DNA of 64,000 nucleotides, from the NCBI GenBank assembly GCA_025403435.1, contig CM046354.1:22911467-22975466 (forward strand). Direction: 5' to 3'. Below, in pieces: positions 36,801-49,894 of this stretch. Source of the stretch: Artocarpus heterophyllus. Taxonomy: Eukaryota > Streptophyta > Magnoliopsida > Rosales > Moraceae. Every line of letters begins with the position of its first letter. The stretch's first letter is position 1. A program made the translations under genes and the position numbers. The notes under the pieces were generated by a model. The model saw only the letters and a list, made by a program, of their open reading frames with translations, had not been told where the DNA came from and searched no databases.

Positions 36801-38181
36801 AGATACGTAAACAGATAGCATGAGTAAGTGGGAGAGATATTCAATTAATCAGTTGCCAATGCATGTAGGTAACACCACTGGTCCACTACATATATATCAC
36901 ATATACAAACACATTAAAACAAAATCTTACCCATCTTGGTGTAAGAATGGGCTTGCACGCTGGAAGTTCCTGCTGAGTAAATCTGGAATCTGAAATTTAA
37001 AAATTTCAAAAATAGAATCCTCTTTAGTTCTCAAAGGCCCAGGCCATAATAACTCTGTAATTCCAACTTCTAGATCAAACAATGCATAACTACTACTTGT
37101 CTATTAGTGCATTTCTCTTCTTTCATGCAATCAGTTTAGGAATTATAGCAGCATATGAATAACCATCAGAAAAGAAAAAAGAAAAAACAAGGCAACACAA
37201 ACCAGCTTCAGAAGTGGCCAACTAGTTCACATGTATACATCACGAACGACTCAACAAATCTAGATAATGATGCAAACAATCTTCTAGAGAAAGAATGTAC
37301 ATGTGCAAGTTCAAAAGGGTCCAGGAACTTGTTGGTAGTTTCAACTGGTATCACAAAATTAAAAAAAAAAAATGCCTGCTAATTTCATGCATGGAATCTC
37401 AATCAATTCTCAACATGGACTAATCGAGTCTCGCCGTCTCAATCCACAACAAAACAAGAACCAACTACAAATGCATCACTGAAACTTGATTCGCACACAG
37501 CGACATTGGTCTTCCGCTCCTCACACATACAAGGACAAGCGAGTTGAAAATTGCTTCATGTCACAAACCCGATTCCCACCCAACTTTCCGGGGCAAATTT
37601 CCTAGTCTAATTCTAATCCGCCGTGTCTCAATAGCTCATTAGAAATCTTCCAAAGGATTTTATTTCATTGGCAAGTTAAATGGATAAGTATGAGCAAGAG
37701 TATGAAAAGCTTTGTGAAAATCTATACGGATCTTCAGCACTATTTTCTCATCAAGAAGAACTCTATCATAATCAGTTCATATTTTTCGCCTGTTCTTTGG
37801 TCTTTTTAATACAATTCAGCCATATTTTTGATACCAAAAAAAATAATAATCTCAACAACAAGCCATATCTCCATAATATGAAGACAAAGGAACTGGATCA
37901 TTGAACTAATTTACAAAGGAGAAAAAAAAAAAGCTGCAGAGTCAACGACAGCTTACAAAAACATCGGACGCATCAGATCAATAAAAAAAATAAAAAAATG
38001 CTGAGATTTACTAACATAATAATAATAATCATCATCATCATCATCATACAAGCCAAATGGGAACAAAGTAGGGAAATAGGAGGAGGAAATTACATTTGGG
38101 ACGCTTGGAATTCCGTCTGGCTGCTGAGGAATCGGCCGATCCAGCGCCTCCCGCGCTCGAAGTAGGCGTATTCGAACTCAT
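33532..38181 (-). CDS. ALIS: ALA-interacting subunit (CDC50/LEM3 family), 8 exons
   Basis: Minus-strand exons in order: 38181-38094, 36989-36931, 36788-36714, 36626-36513, 36295-36225, 35258-34961, 34211-33922, 33586-33532. They sum to 1050 nt, 349 aa, with matching phases and GT-AG borders. Plant ALIS proteins are beta subunits of P4-ATPase phospholipid flippases (ALA proteins); they are needed for ER exit and activity of the complex. Visible features: a Ser/Ala-rich N-terminal tail ending in [17 protein letters not shown]; a first membrane segment [20 protein letters not shown] (residues about 50-69); a large lumenal domain with glycosylation-type sites (CNRT, NDT) and paired Cys; [39 protein letters not shown]; and a second membrane segment starting near [15 protein letters not shown]. 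It ends in [12 protein letters not shown]. Length and motifs match plant ALIS1-type proteins closely; which paralogue it is was not resolved. Confidence 0.95.
33846..33876. repeat. (GA)n microsatellite in ALIS intron 7
   Basis: 'gagagaga...' run of about 30 bp within the last intron of the ALIS gene (33587-33921). Confidence 0.85.
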
Positions 38182-39007
38182 CAGAAAAGATTGAAGAAAA
38201 CCTAACTTAATGCTTCAAATCAAAGAAAAAGAAGAAGAACAGAGAGAGAGAGATTTTGGGATTTCGCTTATGGAGATTTGGGGATTTGTCGTTGAGGGTT
38301 TTGTTGGGTTGGGATTTGGGGATATTGGGTACGGTTTGACCTTGTCTGGGAGAAAAAAAGGAAAGAGAAAGGTTCCTTCTCTTTCTCTTTCTCCTTCTCT
38401 CTCTATTCAAGGAAGACGGCCAAGCATCTGTCTCCTCGTTCTATCGTTGTATTCTAGAAGAAACAATACAATTAATTAATTATTTCAAAGAGAGAAAGAG
38501 GAATTAGAAACCAAGGACCGATGACCATTCAAACGTCAAAGCTCCACTCGGTTTCACAATTTTCTGCAACACTTTTTTCTTTCATGTTTTTCCCTCTCTC
38601 TTTTGTCTGTGTTTACAAAATAATGAGATGTGGAAGGAACTTTTTTTTGTTACCAGATAATATAAAAGTTTTTGTATGTTATAATAAGAAAATAAAAAAT
38701 TATTTTAATGTAATATTTTTTTATGATATACTTTTTTAATTAAAAAGTTGATTATAATCCTATTTATAAACAACACATAAATTTTCTTTTTTTAGGTAAA
38801 TGTCTTTTAATTATTTTTTTTTCAAAACTTGGCATTTTATGTTCAAGAAATTTAAATTTTTTTTGAAAAAAAATGGGCACTTCTTTTTTAAAAGAAAATT
38901 ATAAACTTTTACTAATCTAGAATATTATTGTCACCATTTCTCATAAACATTTCTCATAAACTATTCTTCATAAGAATATTATTTAAAAGGAATGCAAGCA
39001 ATATCAT
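38182..39007. promoter_or_regulatory. Upstream region of the ALIS gene
   Basis: Holds the 5' UTR and promoter of the minus-strand gene: GA/TC-rich runs at 38235-38252 and 38375-38404 (pyrimidine patches are common near plant core promoters), then AT-rich DNA up to the LTR at 39008. No clear TATA box was assigned. Confidence 0.4.
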
Positions 39008-42000
39008 TGTGACACCGAGTATTTTTAGTATATTAAAAATGCAATAACTTAAAGATTATGTTATGCGTGTCACAAGGATTAATGTTTAATCTAATTTTTA
39101 TGATAAATTTCATAAAAGTCAAAAATGAAATTTTTAAGGGTAAAAATCATGCCATAGCCTTAAATAAAGAAGGAATAATATAAAAATAAGCTAAAAATCT
39201 TTATTGTTATAATATATATTGCAACAAATGTTAAGATAAAAATACAGTTTAAGAAAAAATAATGTATAATAATATAAAAAATTATACAATATTAGAATAA
39301 TATAATGTAATGAGGTATACTGATAAAGTTATATAGTATAAAAATAACACTGCAAAAGTAATGTAGTGTAAAAATTTAACTGTTTAAGGTTAAGCAGTAT
39401 AAAAATTAGGTTGTTTAAAGTTAAATCAGTATAGGAATAATATTCTTTGAGCTTGTAATAGTATAGAGTAAACATATGGGCAGTATAAGAAAAAGCTTAT
39501 AATGGTATAGAGAGAACATATAGGCAGTATAAATTTGGATGGTACAAAGTTAAATAACATAGGTATTACATCAAGTGGTGGATGTAAAAAGTATGGGAGG
39601 TGGTGTGACCTCATGAACAGTATAGAAAAGAATACCAACAGTATGGAAAAAATACTATCAGTATAAACTTGGACTGTGTAAAAAGTTTTGTGGGACCCAC
39701 CAAGAGGACACCTTAATGGTTGAGATTATGCCACCACACATCTTGATGTGGCCTAATCCCTTGATGCCAAATTTCCTAAGTCATGATTAAAGAGGTGAGT
39801 CATCAAAGATTATAAAAATCATGTTTTGTTCACTTAAGGAACAAAAAAAATGTTCCATTTTGCTCTCCAAAAACCGTCCCCCTCTAGGCATCTCTCTCTC
39901 AAATTTTTGATGAAATTCAAGCCCCCAAGTTATGATTGGAAGCAAAATAAATGCAAGGAGAAAGAACAAGGAAGTTCTAAGGTAAAAGTTCAAGCTTTTT
40001 CTTATGGATTTTGATGATTTTCTTCAAGCTTTAGATAGGGTTTTGTCATGGTTTTTGTGGAGAGGACATAACAAATTTTGAACTTGGCAAAGGAGGATCA
40101 AAAGCTTGACAAAGTTTAGGTAAATTTCTAAACTTTATACTTGAAAGTTTATGTTATAGACATGTATTCCAAGTGTTTGATGAAATGTTTTGAGCTATGG
40201 CATGAAAAATAGATATTATGTTATGATTGGTTTATGTTTAAATTGATGATGATGATGACTAAAAGAAAAAAAAAAGTAAGATTTTGTGGAAAAGAATGAA
40301 AAAGTTACTAAACTTTGTTTAATTGCAAAGTTTAGCTAGTTTTCAAGAAATGATTATTTAGGGGGCCTTAGAGGTCAATTTATTTACCAAATATGGCATA
40401 GGATCTACCAACACAATGAGGGAAACAACTTTTGTGAACAAAGTTTTGTAAAATTCTCAAAGGACTAAATTACAAAGTTTTACAAAAGTTCTGCAGATTT
40501 AGAAATTAGCCAAAAAGTCTACCTTAATGTTGGAATTTTAGAAAAGTTAAAACATAAAAGTTTTAAAACTTATTGAAACTGTTAAGACATCATAAACAAT
40601 TTATCAAAATTCTGCTCGATTGAGGAGTTATGGATTTTACGAAATTTTGAGCACAAATTTTCATGAAACGAAAACGTTATGAAATGTTTGGGATTTGGCC
40701 ATGCAACTTTGGAAAGTTTTATTCCTTACAAAAAACTGAATGTTTTGGTATAAAGTGGTTGTTTTTGGTACCGGCGCAAAAATGTAAAAATTTTTGAGTT
40801 CTCAACCAAACCGTAAAATTGTGTAAAATTGGGTTTTCACCAAGAAATGTTGGGTTCCTGCACTGTTATAGATAGTGAGTAATCATGGATGCTAAGTTTT
40901 AAACGATTTTAAAGTTTAGTCAAGGAAAGACAAGAAACGAACGTTAAGGGCAAAAACGCAAAGATTTGCAAGTTTTCGGTCAAAACTGTATAGTTTTAAC
41001 AACACAGATTTAATTGAAAGGAAAACCATTGTTTTTGTTTTCCATAATATTATGAGACATAAAGAAATGAAAGTTATGTTTTAAAATGGGTTCTAAAATT
41101 TTTCAAAGACTCTTCAAGGGCAAAATCGTTATTTTATAAAAAAAGGGGCCAAAACAGACCCGAAACATCATGTTGGAAAACGCTCCTTAATGGGAATTTT
41201 TTTCATAATATGTAAGAAATGAGAGGAAAAGTTAAACAAAAAGTTTAGCAAGTTACGAAATTGATGAAAAACCCGTTAAGTGTAAAATCGTCATTTTAGC
41301 AAAACGCTCTTAGACGAAAAATGTTTCGTAATATGTTAAGTAACGAAACCGTCCAGTGAGACAGGAAATTTAACTAAAAGATGTGTATGTTAAGTTAAAA
41401 GAAAGGTAAACTGATGGGTTATAGAATTAAGCAAAAAGAATGGTAACCTTGTGGGTTATATAATTAAGTAAAGGGAAAAGTAACCTCGATGGATTACAAA
41501 GCTAAGTAGAAGGAAGGTAAACCAATGGGATACAAAGCGAAAGAAAGTAAACCTATAGTATACTCAGTTAAGTAAAAAGAAAAGAACGATTAATGTTTAA
41601 TATTTAAGTTATGTTATCAATTGAGTAGATTGATAATAAGAAAAGTTAGCTAATAAGTTGGGTGTCGTTTGATCAGAAGCAGAAGACTAACCAAAGGAAA
41701 AGGAACAGAATAGGGAATGCTAAAGCTTAGTCCAGGTAAGTTTCAAACCTCACCTACAGCATTAAGTAAATGATTTTCAAATATTTATAAATATGTTTGC
41801 AAATGAGTTTGCAATTGTTATGCAAATTGTTTTTAAAGTATGTTTGCATTTGTTATGCAAAAGATTTTAAAGTTTAAATCAAGGTTTGCAATGTATTTGC
41901 AATTATTATTTTTAAAGTATGTTTGTATGTGAAATGCACAAAGTTTTAAAGAGTATAAGTTATGATTTGCAAATGTGCTTGCATATAATGTGTTAGTATT

Positions 42001-42668
42001 TGATATACACACTAAAGTTAATAAGAATGTAAAGTAAAAGGTAAAAAGAGAGTGTCGTACCAGCCTCCTTGATGTGAGAAACATAAGTAAAGTTAAAGTT
42101 ATGACATCCTTGATGTGAGGTACATAAGTAAAGTTAAAGTTACGATCTCGGTGTTCGATTCTACAAGGGAAGCATCATGTTTTTGATCTCATGTTTAATG
42201 ATGTTGGTACAAACACAAAAATTTCTAAGATAAGGAAAGTTAAGGAACAAAAATAAAGAGTTAAAGTAAAGATTAAAAAAAATGATCATAAGATGCTCAT
42301 AATTGAAAGTTCATAATTGAGCATAAATGGAATTATGCATTTTGATTTTGCCCGTATTCCTTGTTAGGAAATGTTTATGTGTTATGAAAAATATTTTGAA
42401 AAATGTTTTACGATAAATCTTTATGAAAAACATTTTTTTTACATGAAAAGGCTTATGAAGGATGTTTTTAAGGGAAAATGTTTAAATAATATTTTATGAA
42501 AAATGTTTAAAAAAATGGTTTTTAAGAGAAAAGCTTATAAAGCACGTTAAAATGAGTTGTGAGTTTATGTTTGAACTTACTGAGCGAAAGCTCATTAAAA
42601 GTACCTTTATGCTGTAGGTAGTCATATAGGTGACCAGTATGACCTATTTGAAGAGCTTGGTGTTGTGG
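39008..42668 (+). mobile_element. Long gypsy-like LTR family, plus-strand copy, 5' part
   Basis: Starts TGTGACACCGAG and aligns in opposite orientation with 8986 down to about 4485. For example, 39290-39420 with 'atacaatattagaataatata' matches the reverse complement of 8780-8900, and 42590-42665 ('gagcgaaagctcatt', 'tgctgtaggtagt') matches the reverse complement of 4485-4565. It stops at 42668 where a gypsy LTR begins, so its 3' end was displaced; that end was not found in the window. No coding frame. Confidence 0.75.
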
Positions 42669-45426
42669 AGGGCAGATGTAACATCTGTTATTTTAACGGG
42701 TGTGATTTTTGTAAAATTTAATGAATAAAAGGTGGAAATTTAAAATTTTGTAGCATTGAAAATTACCAAGTTTGTCTTTGTTGTTTTAATTGTAAAAAAA
42801 AAAAAAAATTGCAACTTTGGCAATTCCTCACAAAGTCTTCAAAGGAGACATAGAATTAATTTACCTTAATTAATAGAAGACAGAATTAATGCTAGGAGAC
42901 ATCGATATATTTTCTCAACCACCTTTTTAATGCTTCCTTCATTTTCTTCCACAACTTACTCCATTTGTCCTCTCTATAATGTTGGCATTGCTTGCTAAAA
43001 ATCTCCGTGGGAGACATGATATTTTCTATTAATGCTCATTGTTTCTTATTACAAGTTTCCCCGTAAACTTTCCCTTCCTCTCAATTATTTTGGTATGTTT
43101 TATTCAGCCTTCACCACCTTCATTTCTAATTTCTCATCATCTCCCTTTCTCACTTCAATTTCTACCTAAAGACACAAGGCACAAAGCTCTCTTTGTAGCC
43201 AAGACAACTATAATTCCTAGCCATGTTTGAAGCCATTTAAGAGTCAATTCAAGCTTGATTTTTTTTAACCCGAACTTGGTACTTTTCAAAGGAGTTTTAA
43301 GGTAGGTAATCTTTAATCTAAACTTGATTTTTAGTATGTGTTTTCTCCATATTTAATGCATAATTTTTGTGTTTAAAATTCATGCAAATTTCTAGTTATG
43401 TTAACATGCATCTTTGAGCAATTATGAACCAAAACTTGAGCCTTGAGTTGAAACCGATAACCAACCTTTATTTTGGTTTGATAACAGTATTACAAACATG
43501 CTAGGAATGTTTAAAATTGGTTTCCATAACTTTAAGGTTGATGTTCTAATGTTTTGAGCTTGAAGAGCAAACTTAAGCATGTTTTCCTCATTAATTGCAA
43601 GAAAGGCTAGAGATGTGGTTTGCTGATGATTTTGGTATAAAACTCATGAGAATATGTTTATTGTGATTATATAATGCATGTTGCATATTTTGGAATGGTT
43701 TTGAGATTTTGCACAAGGATAATATGCTTTGGGTTAAAGAAAAACTTGACATTCCATGAACTTTGTAATACCTCTATGGGCAGTGGCTCTTTCTTAAAAT
43801 TTTAGGGTTAAATAAAAATGAATTTTGTAAATTGGTTTGCATATTTAAAAAGTAGACATCCTAAGCTTTCCAACGAGCTATCGTGAGTCTAAATCGGAGT
43901 TGTATTTTATTTTCTATGAATTTTTCAATTTTTGGATTGGAAACTAATAAACCTGCCAGTGGGAGTAAACCACCCGTCTACCTTAAGTAAACCACCTGTT
44001 TACCCGTGTGTTATTTGTAGATAGTAAACCCGTCTTTTTGCAAAAGTATACCGCTAGTTTGCCATGGTATACCAGCTGCTAACCTGAGCAAGAACCCAAT
44101 TTTGCTCACTTTCTAATTTCTTAATGTCTTGCAACCTTTCCAACACTATCCTAAGTGATTTATGAATCTTATTAGAGACTAAAACATATAAATTACTTGC
44201 ATATATTTTATATTGTGTTTAAGACAAAAATTGTTTACTTTGGTATTTAAAAGAGAGTTGCATAAAAACTTAAACGGCACACTAGTGAGATGAGTTTACA
44301 CATAATTCATTTATGGATGTAGTTATATGTTGTACTTTAGTTTTAATTGTCCTTATGCATGCCTTAGGGTCAAGGATGTATGGAGCTAACGTTAATTAAT
44401 TCTGAGATTAAAAGATTGTTGATAAGCTTGGAAGGTAGGGATTCTATTTCTCATCTTTTGTGAGGTTTTGGTAAATTAAAAATTTGGTTGTTTTATGTTG
44501 TAAAATATGTATATTGTACTACGAGAAACATAATGATTTGACATATGTTATAAATTAAGAAGCATGGTTAGGAAAATTGACTCTATAAATAAAATTGAAT
44601 ATAGAGGAATTGTAAGATGTGAAAAGGGCGGCGGTTACGTCCTTGGGCACGAATGCCCTAAAAGGTAAAATAGGGGGAAGGTGATGACGCTTCCTTGGGT
44701 CGAAAGTCCCAGAACACACTATACAAGAATCGACTTGGTGAGGACTCGGGGCTTGATGTCCCCTCATCGAAACGCCCTTGGAATGTTTAGAGGGTGACCA
44801 AGTGCGCCCATTTGGGTTTCGATGAGTTAAGTGATACTCTATTTAATATGGATACCTAGGAACAATGATGAATGGTAATATTTGTATAAATGTGTAATTA
44901 TGAATCTTGGTAATTATTAACTATGGTATTAACGAGATATGATCATAACAAACCTCATAATCTGGAATATGACGTAACTTAACTAACCATGCAGTTTTAA
45001 TGTGGTAATGGATAAACCATAAGGTGAGTCATGATTTTTCTTACTGGGCATGTCAATGCTCATCCCTATCATATCTTCATCTCTCAGGTGAAACTCAGTG
45101 CAATATATCTGAAGAGGAATATGCAACAACAACCCTGCTGTTTTCGTGTTAGAAGATCCTATTTATTTGTAACTTGTCTAGAACATGTAAGATTTATATT
45201 ATTTTTTTTATGAGGGCTGTGTTAAGTTATTTGAAAATTATACTATGGTGATGATGACTATACTATATATATTTGGTGCTACACTAAAAACTGTGGTTTG
45301 TATTTAAACATTTATTTTTATTTTTGTTTAAAGACCCATGGCATTGTTTAATTGATTTAAATAATATTGAATTTAAAATTATTTTTATTTATTCAATACT
45401 GCTAACCTCCACATAGGGGCGTTATA
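42669..45426 (+). repeat. 5' LTR of a Ty3/gypsy element
   Basis: Begins TGTAACATCTG and ends near 'aggggcgttata' (expected ...GTTACA, one base changed), about 2758 bp. It is immediately followed by a Met-tRNA-type PBS. A poly(A) run of about 16 lies at 42794-42810. No matching 3' LTR was found, so the element is truncated. Confidence 0.75.
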
Positions 45427-45428
45427 GA

Positions 45429-45450
45429 ATTTTTAGTATCAGAGCCTAGG
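45429..45450 (+). other. Primer binding site of the gypsy element
   Basis: 'ttttagtatcagagcctagg' contains GTATCAGAGC, the complement of the 3' end of plant initiator Met tRNA used by many Ty3/gypsy elements. Confidence 0.85.
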
Positions 45451-45577
45451 TTTGGTTAACCTAAGGGGTGTAGCACCGCTTTAAAAATTAATCTTTTGAA
45501 ATGATTTTAAAGTTAAGTGTTAATGTTATCATCATTTGGTACTGATCCTGATTAAATTTTCGCAGCCAGTAGAAACT

Positions 45578-46745
45578 ATGCCACCAAGACGTCAAATAGA
45601 ATCGTCTGAGCAGTCACCACCGGTCGAACATGCTCAAGAAATTTAGCAACCAAAACCGATGGAACAAGCTCAAGAAGATGAGCAACTAAGACAGGCAACA
45701 CAATGCCCGCCAGCTACACCGGAAGTGATAATTTAGGACAAATTCTTCAAGCTTTGCAAAATGTGCAAAGACCTGCGGAGGTTCGTGATCCCGAGCAATG
45801 ACATCTAACTCTGTTGAAGGAGTTTATGAAGCAGAAACCCCCCACATTTAGTGGAGAACCTAACCTTGTCATAGCAGAACAATGGCTAAAGGCGGTCAAA
45901 GAGAAGTTGGATACTTTGAGGATTCCACGGGAGTATTGGGTTAGCTTTTCAACATATATATTTGAGAGTAAAGCCGAAGAATGGTGGGATCTTCAGAAAG
46001 ACGGCTTTCCAGACTCACTACGGTCACTTTGAGTTTCTTGTCATGCCTTTTGGGTTGACTAATGTACCAGTGGCTTTTCATGGACTTGATGAACCGTGTC
46101 TTCCGACCGTACTTAGATCAATTTATCATTGTTTTTATAAATGATATCTTGATCTATTCCAAAACTGCAGAAGAACATGCTGAGCATTTGAGGATTGCTC
46201 TATAGACGTTGAGAGAACATGGTCTCTATGCAAAGAGAGAGAAATGTGATTTCTGGATGACGAAGGTCAAGTTCCTTGGACACGTTGTCTCTGAAGAAGG
46301 CATCTCAGTAAACCCCTCCAAAATTGAAGCAGTGCTAAATTGGGAGCGACCAAAGAACGTGTCGGAGATCCAAAGTTTCCTCAGACTAGCTGGATACTAT
46401 CGACGTTTCATAGAGAATTTTTCAAAGATTGCTTATCCATTGACAAGACTCACAAGGAAGAATGTCAAGTTCGTGTGGGACGATAAATGTGAAGAAGCAT
46501 TCGAGGAATTGAAGCGAAGACTCACTAGTGCACCTATGCTGATCATACCCAACAACAAGGAGCCTTTCACAGTATACACTGATGCCTCAGGAAACGGTTT
46601 GGGTTGTGTATTAATGCAGCATGGACGAGTGGTTGCTTACGCCTCACGACAGTTGAAACCCCACGAAAGGAACTACCCCACACATGATCTTGAGTTAGCT
46701 GCTGTGGTTTTTGCATTCAAGATTTAGAGATGTTATCTATACGAG
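45578..46745 (+). pseudogene. Internally deleted gypsy gag-pol remnant
   Basis: The ATG at 45578 begins MPPRRQIE, a typical gypsy Gag start, followed by stops and a frameshift. A Gag core (45814-46010) reads KPPTFSGEP and [18 protein letters not shown] up to EEWWD. It then passes directly into RT sequence ([12 protein letters not shown], about 46031-46066), so the rest of gag, the protease and the start of RT are missing. Next come the RT thumb ([37 protein letters not shown]) and RNase H ([39 protein letters not shown]), which breaks off near 46745. Stops at about 46201 and 46725. Integrase is absent. Confidence 0.9.
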
Positions 46746-47388
46746 GGATGGTGACGAGCTTGTAGTTTGTGGAGGCCTCGAGGCTAATAGCAGCACGCTG
46801 GGTCTAGGCAAAGACGACAATGGCGACGGTGGTAGTAAAGAGAAAGGATTTGAGGATTAGAGAGGGAGGTAGGACTGGGTTTAGAAAGAAAAAGGTTAAG
46901 TTTGAGTACTAATCCGAACAAGAAAGAGAGAGAGAGCAGGCCTTTAAAAATTTTGCTGATTGTGATAAGAGTGGGCCTTTTAGTTTTTGCTGACCATCTT
47001 TCACGATGGTTTTTAATAAAAACCATCATATAATATGCCCCTTACCACAACGGTTTTTTATAAAAACCATCATGGAATCTTCCGTTTTATGTGTACTCTT
47101 TTCATAACTGTTTTTACTAAAAACTGTCATGAAAGGTTGAATCGTACATGACGATTTTTATAAAAAGCATCGTGAAAGATTGAATCTTAGAGGATGGTTA
47201 CCGTCGTATAAGATTCAACCTATCATGACTGTTTTTAGTAAAAACCATCGTGAAAGGTTCCGGACCACAAACACGATGATTTTCATATTTTCAAGCGTAC
47301 TCTCTGCGTTTTTACCTTTCCTTACCACGACAGATTTTGAGAAAACGTCGTTAAATAAGAGTTGTGTAATCTCAAGTTTCTAATAGTG
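46746..47388 (-). mobile_element. CACTA (En/Spm-like) transposon terminus
   Basis: The right end reads ...tttctaatagtg at 47377-47388, that is CACTATTAGAAA on the minus strand, the CACTA terminal signature. Inside are many subterminal repeats in both orientations built on 'acgatggtttttattaaaaaccatcgt'-type words (shown in part), at about 46985-47345. The other CACTA end and any transposase were not found. The left part (46746-46980) is of unknown origin. It separates the gypsy piece from a copia piece. Confidence 0.65.
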
Positions 47389-48760
47389 AGAAGAAGCATT
47401 GGTAATAAGAGGTTGTTTGCAAAGCCAGAAGTAGGGAAAGCAAGGAATAAGAGGTAGATCTCGTTCAAAAACCAGACCTGAAAAATATGAGTGTGCTTTC
47501 TGCTGATAGAAAGGACATTGGAAGAAAGACTGCTCGAAGTTAAAGAAGAAAGGAAAAGCTACTCAAGATGCATGTGTAACCAAGTGCGATAGTGACAATG
47601 TAGAACTTTCATTGGTGGTTTTGCCTTTGACATCCTGTTCAGACGAATGGATATTGGAATTGGTGTGTCCCATTCGGGAGTGCTTTTTCAATTTCTAAGA
47701 GCTAAATAGAGGAGTTGTTTACATGGGCAATGACAACACCTGTAAAACAAGTGGGATGGCTCAATCCAGCTAAAGAATCAGGATAGAGGAACCAGAGTTC
47801 TAATAGATATTCGGTACATGCCAAATTGGAAAAAAGAATCTCATCTCTTTGAGAGCCTTGGAATCTAAAGGCTCAATCGTGTCAATGAGAGATGAAACTT
47901 GGAGGGTCACCTCAGGCGCACTCAAGGTGATGAAAAGCATCATAAGAAATAACTTATATTATTACCAAGGTAGTATACTTATTGGAACAACAACACTAGT
48001 AGCTTCCGATAATGACAAGGAGTCAAGAACAACAAGGTTGTGGCATATGCAATTGGGACATGCTGATGAAAAATTCTTACATACTCTAGTGAAGCAAGGA
48101 TTATTGAAAGGTGCAAAGGCTTGCAAATTAGATTTTTATGAGCATTGTGTTCTCGGAAAGCAGAAAAAAGTGAAGTTTGGCACCACTATCTATAATACAA
48201 AAGGTATTGTGGACTATATTCACTTAGATGTATGGGGACCTTCCAAGACAATGTCCTTGGGAGGAAAACACTACTTTGTTATATTTCTTGATGACTTTTC
48301 CAAAAGAGTTTGGGTGTATACAATGAAGACGAAGGATGAAGTGCTTGGAGTTTTCCTTAAGTGAAACCATGATTGAGAACCAGACTAGAAGAATGATCAA
48401 AGTGCTTAGAACAGAAAATGGTGAAGAGTACAAAAGTGATCTGCTCCTCAAAGTTTGCCATAATTATGGCATTGTTTGTCACTTCATAGTTAGAAAAACA
48501 CCGCAGTAGAATGGGGTGTCATAGCACATGAACCAAACATTGCTAGAGAAAGTTCGATGTATGCTATCTAATGTTAGTTTAGGTAGATAATTTTGGGTTC
48601 AAGCTGTGACATATACGCAACACCTTGTTAATCGCTTGCCATCTGCAATGGGTGGTAAAACACCTTTGGAGGTACTCTTTTTTTACTCAAATTTGAGGAG
48701 GTCCTTTAATAAGGATATCTTAGTAGTGGGTGGTTTTAATAATTGCATCAAAGTTGTAAA
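47389..48760 (+). pseudogene. Copia gag-integrase fragment, inactivated
   Basis: Reads a zinc knuckle (CAFC..KGHWKKDC, two stops inside, near 47492), a lost protease (DEWILELV where D-S-G is expected, about 47645), and a His/Cys pre-integrase region (LWHMQLGHADEKFLHTLVKQ, then CEHC-like HCVLGKQKKVKF). The integrase core start is VDYIHLDVWGPSKT and FLDDFSKRVWVY. The longest open part is 47849-48364; downstream integrase is shifted and full of stops. No RT, RNase H or LTR was found. It belongs to a different copia lineage from the element at 14718. Confidence 0.85.
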
Positions 48761-48939
48761 ATTTTTGTGAGTATAGTGAAGTGGTCTGTTGCGGTGGTGC
48801 CCAGAAGACGTAGGCAAATTGTTAAACCTCGCTAAATCCTAGTGTGTTCTTTTTTTTTTTTGCTATTGCTTTAGTAATTTTGTATTCTGCTATTCTTTTC
48901 ATTGGTAGTTAGTATTCAGTAGCTATTTTTCGGGTTCAT

Positions 48940-49095
48940 ACGTTGCGTATAGTTTTGTTCATTTATAGAGTACTATTCACTTGTACACACTATTCAAGTA
49001 TACATACTATTCACATAGACGTCAATATTCATGTGTATTGTACTATTTGCCTATATGATACTGTTCATTTGCACGGTACTATTTATTGTAAAGTT
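48940..49095 (+). repeat. TACTATTCAC-type short motif array
   Basis: About ten variants of 'tactattcacttgtac' (tattcac, tgttcat, tactattt) follow each other in about 150 bp. Function unknown; possibly the tail or U3 of a retroelement. Confidence 0.55.
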
Positions 49096-49169
49096 GTTTT
49101 TAGTGGTAAATGCCTGATTTCCCAACAAAATGATGTAGCTTCAAATCAATAACTCCAACACACCTTTTC

Positions 49170-49800
49170 TCGTTGCTCCAGGCTGCATCTACTTGGACAT
49201 AAAACTTCTACTCTATCTCCGTATTAATGGCCCAAGTTATGATCATGAAGGGCACAGTCCAACCCATCCTCTCCCAAACCTTCATTAAAACTGTTGGCTT
49301 GCCTGACCGTGCGCATTAGCTCTTTCAGCTTAGGCTGAACTCCTTGATGCACTTTTTTATTGCAAGCTTTCCAACTTTGGTTGCAAACAGTTGCGCCAAA
49401 AAGATGAATATCCATCTGAGCCTTTCTGTCACCTCGGCTAGCAAAATTTTGCAACAGCATCCAGCGGATCAAATCACCTCCTGAGAGCAATCCCAAAACA
49501 TCAATCCTTATAGCACATCTGCTCCAAAGCCACACAAATTTGGCAAACACAGGTCCACAAAGATGTGACTAATGGACTCATAAGCCCCCCATATAAGACA
49601 CCGAAAGGATCTATATTCCCATGAAGCCAGGGCATACGGTCCTTTGTGAGAAAAAGAGTCATGACCAATTCTCCACAGAAATAACTTCAGTCTTTCATGT
49701 AGTCTGCTTTCCACAAAGTAGTCCACATGGAATTCTCTTAAAAAACATATGTTGTTGGTTTGTGAAACAAACACTTTTGATCGTGAAAGATCCCGATTGG
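49170..49800 (-). pseudogene. LINE (L1-like) C-terminal fragment, minus strand
   Basis: On the minus strand RLHERLKLFLWRIGHDSF, followed by further Cys/His-bearing sequence, matches the zf-RVT region after the RT of plant L1-like LINEs. Downstream sequence (about 49224-49550) is broken and recalls the linker to the RNase H-like region. No RT catalytic motif in this piece. Confidence 0.65.
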
Positions 49801-49894
49801 TTTGGGCGCCATACTAAATGATCATGAGCCAGAGCTGCCCGAGGTTGAATCTACAAAATCTTCTTAGCATATTGATACATTTAAAGCTTCCTGT

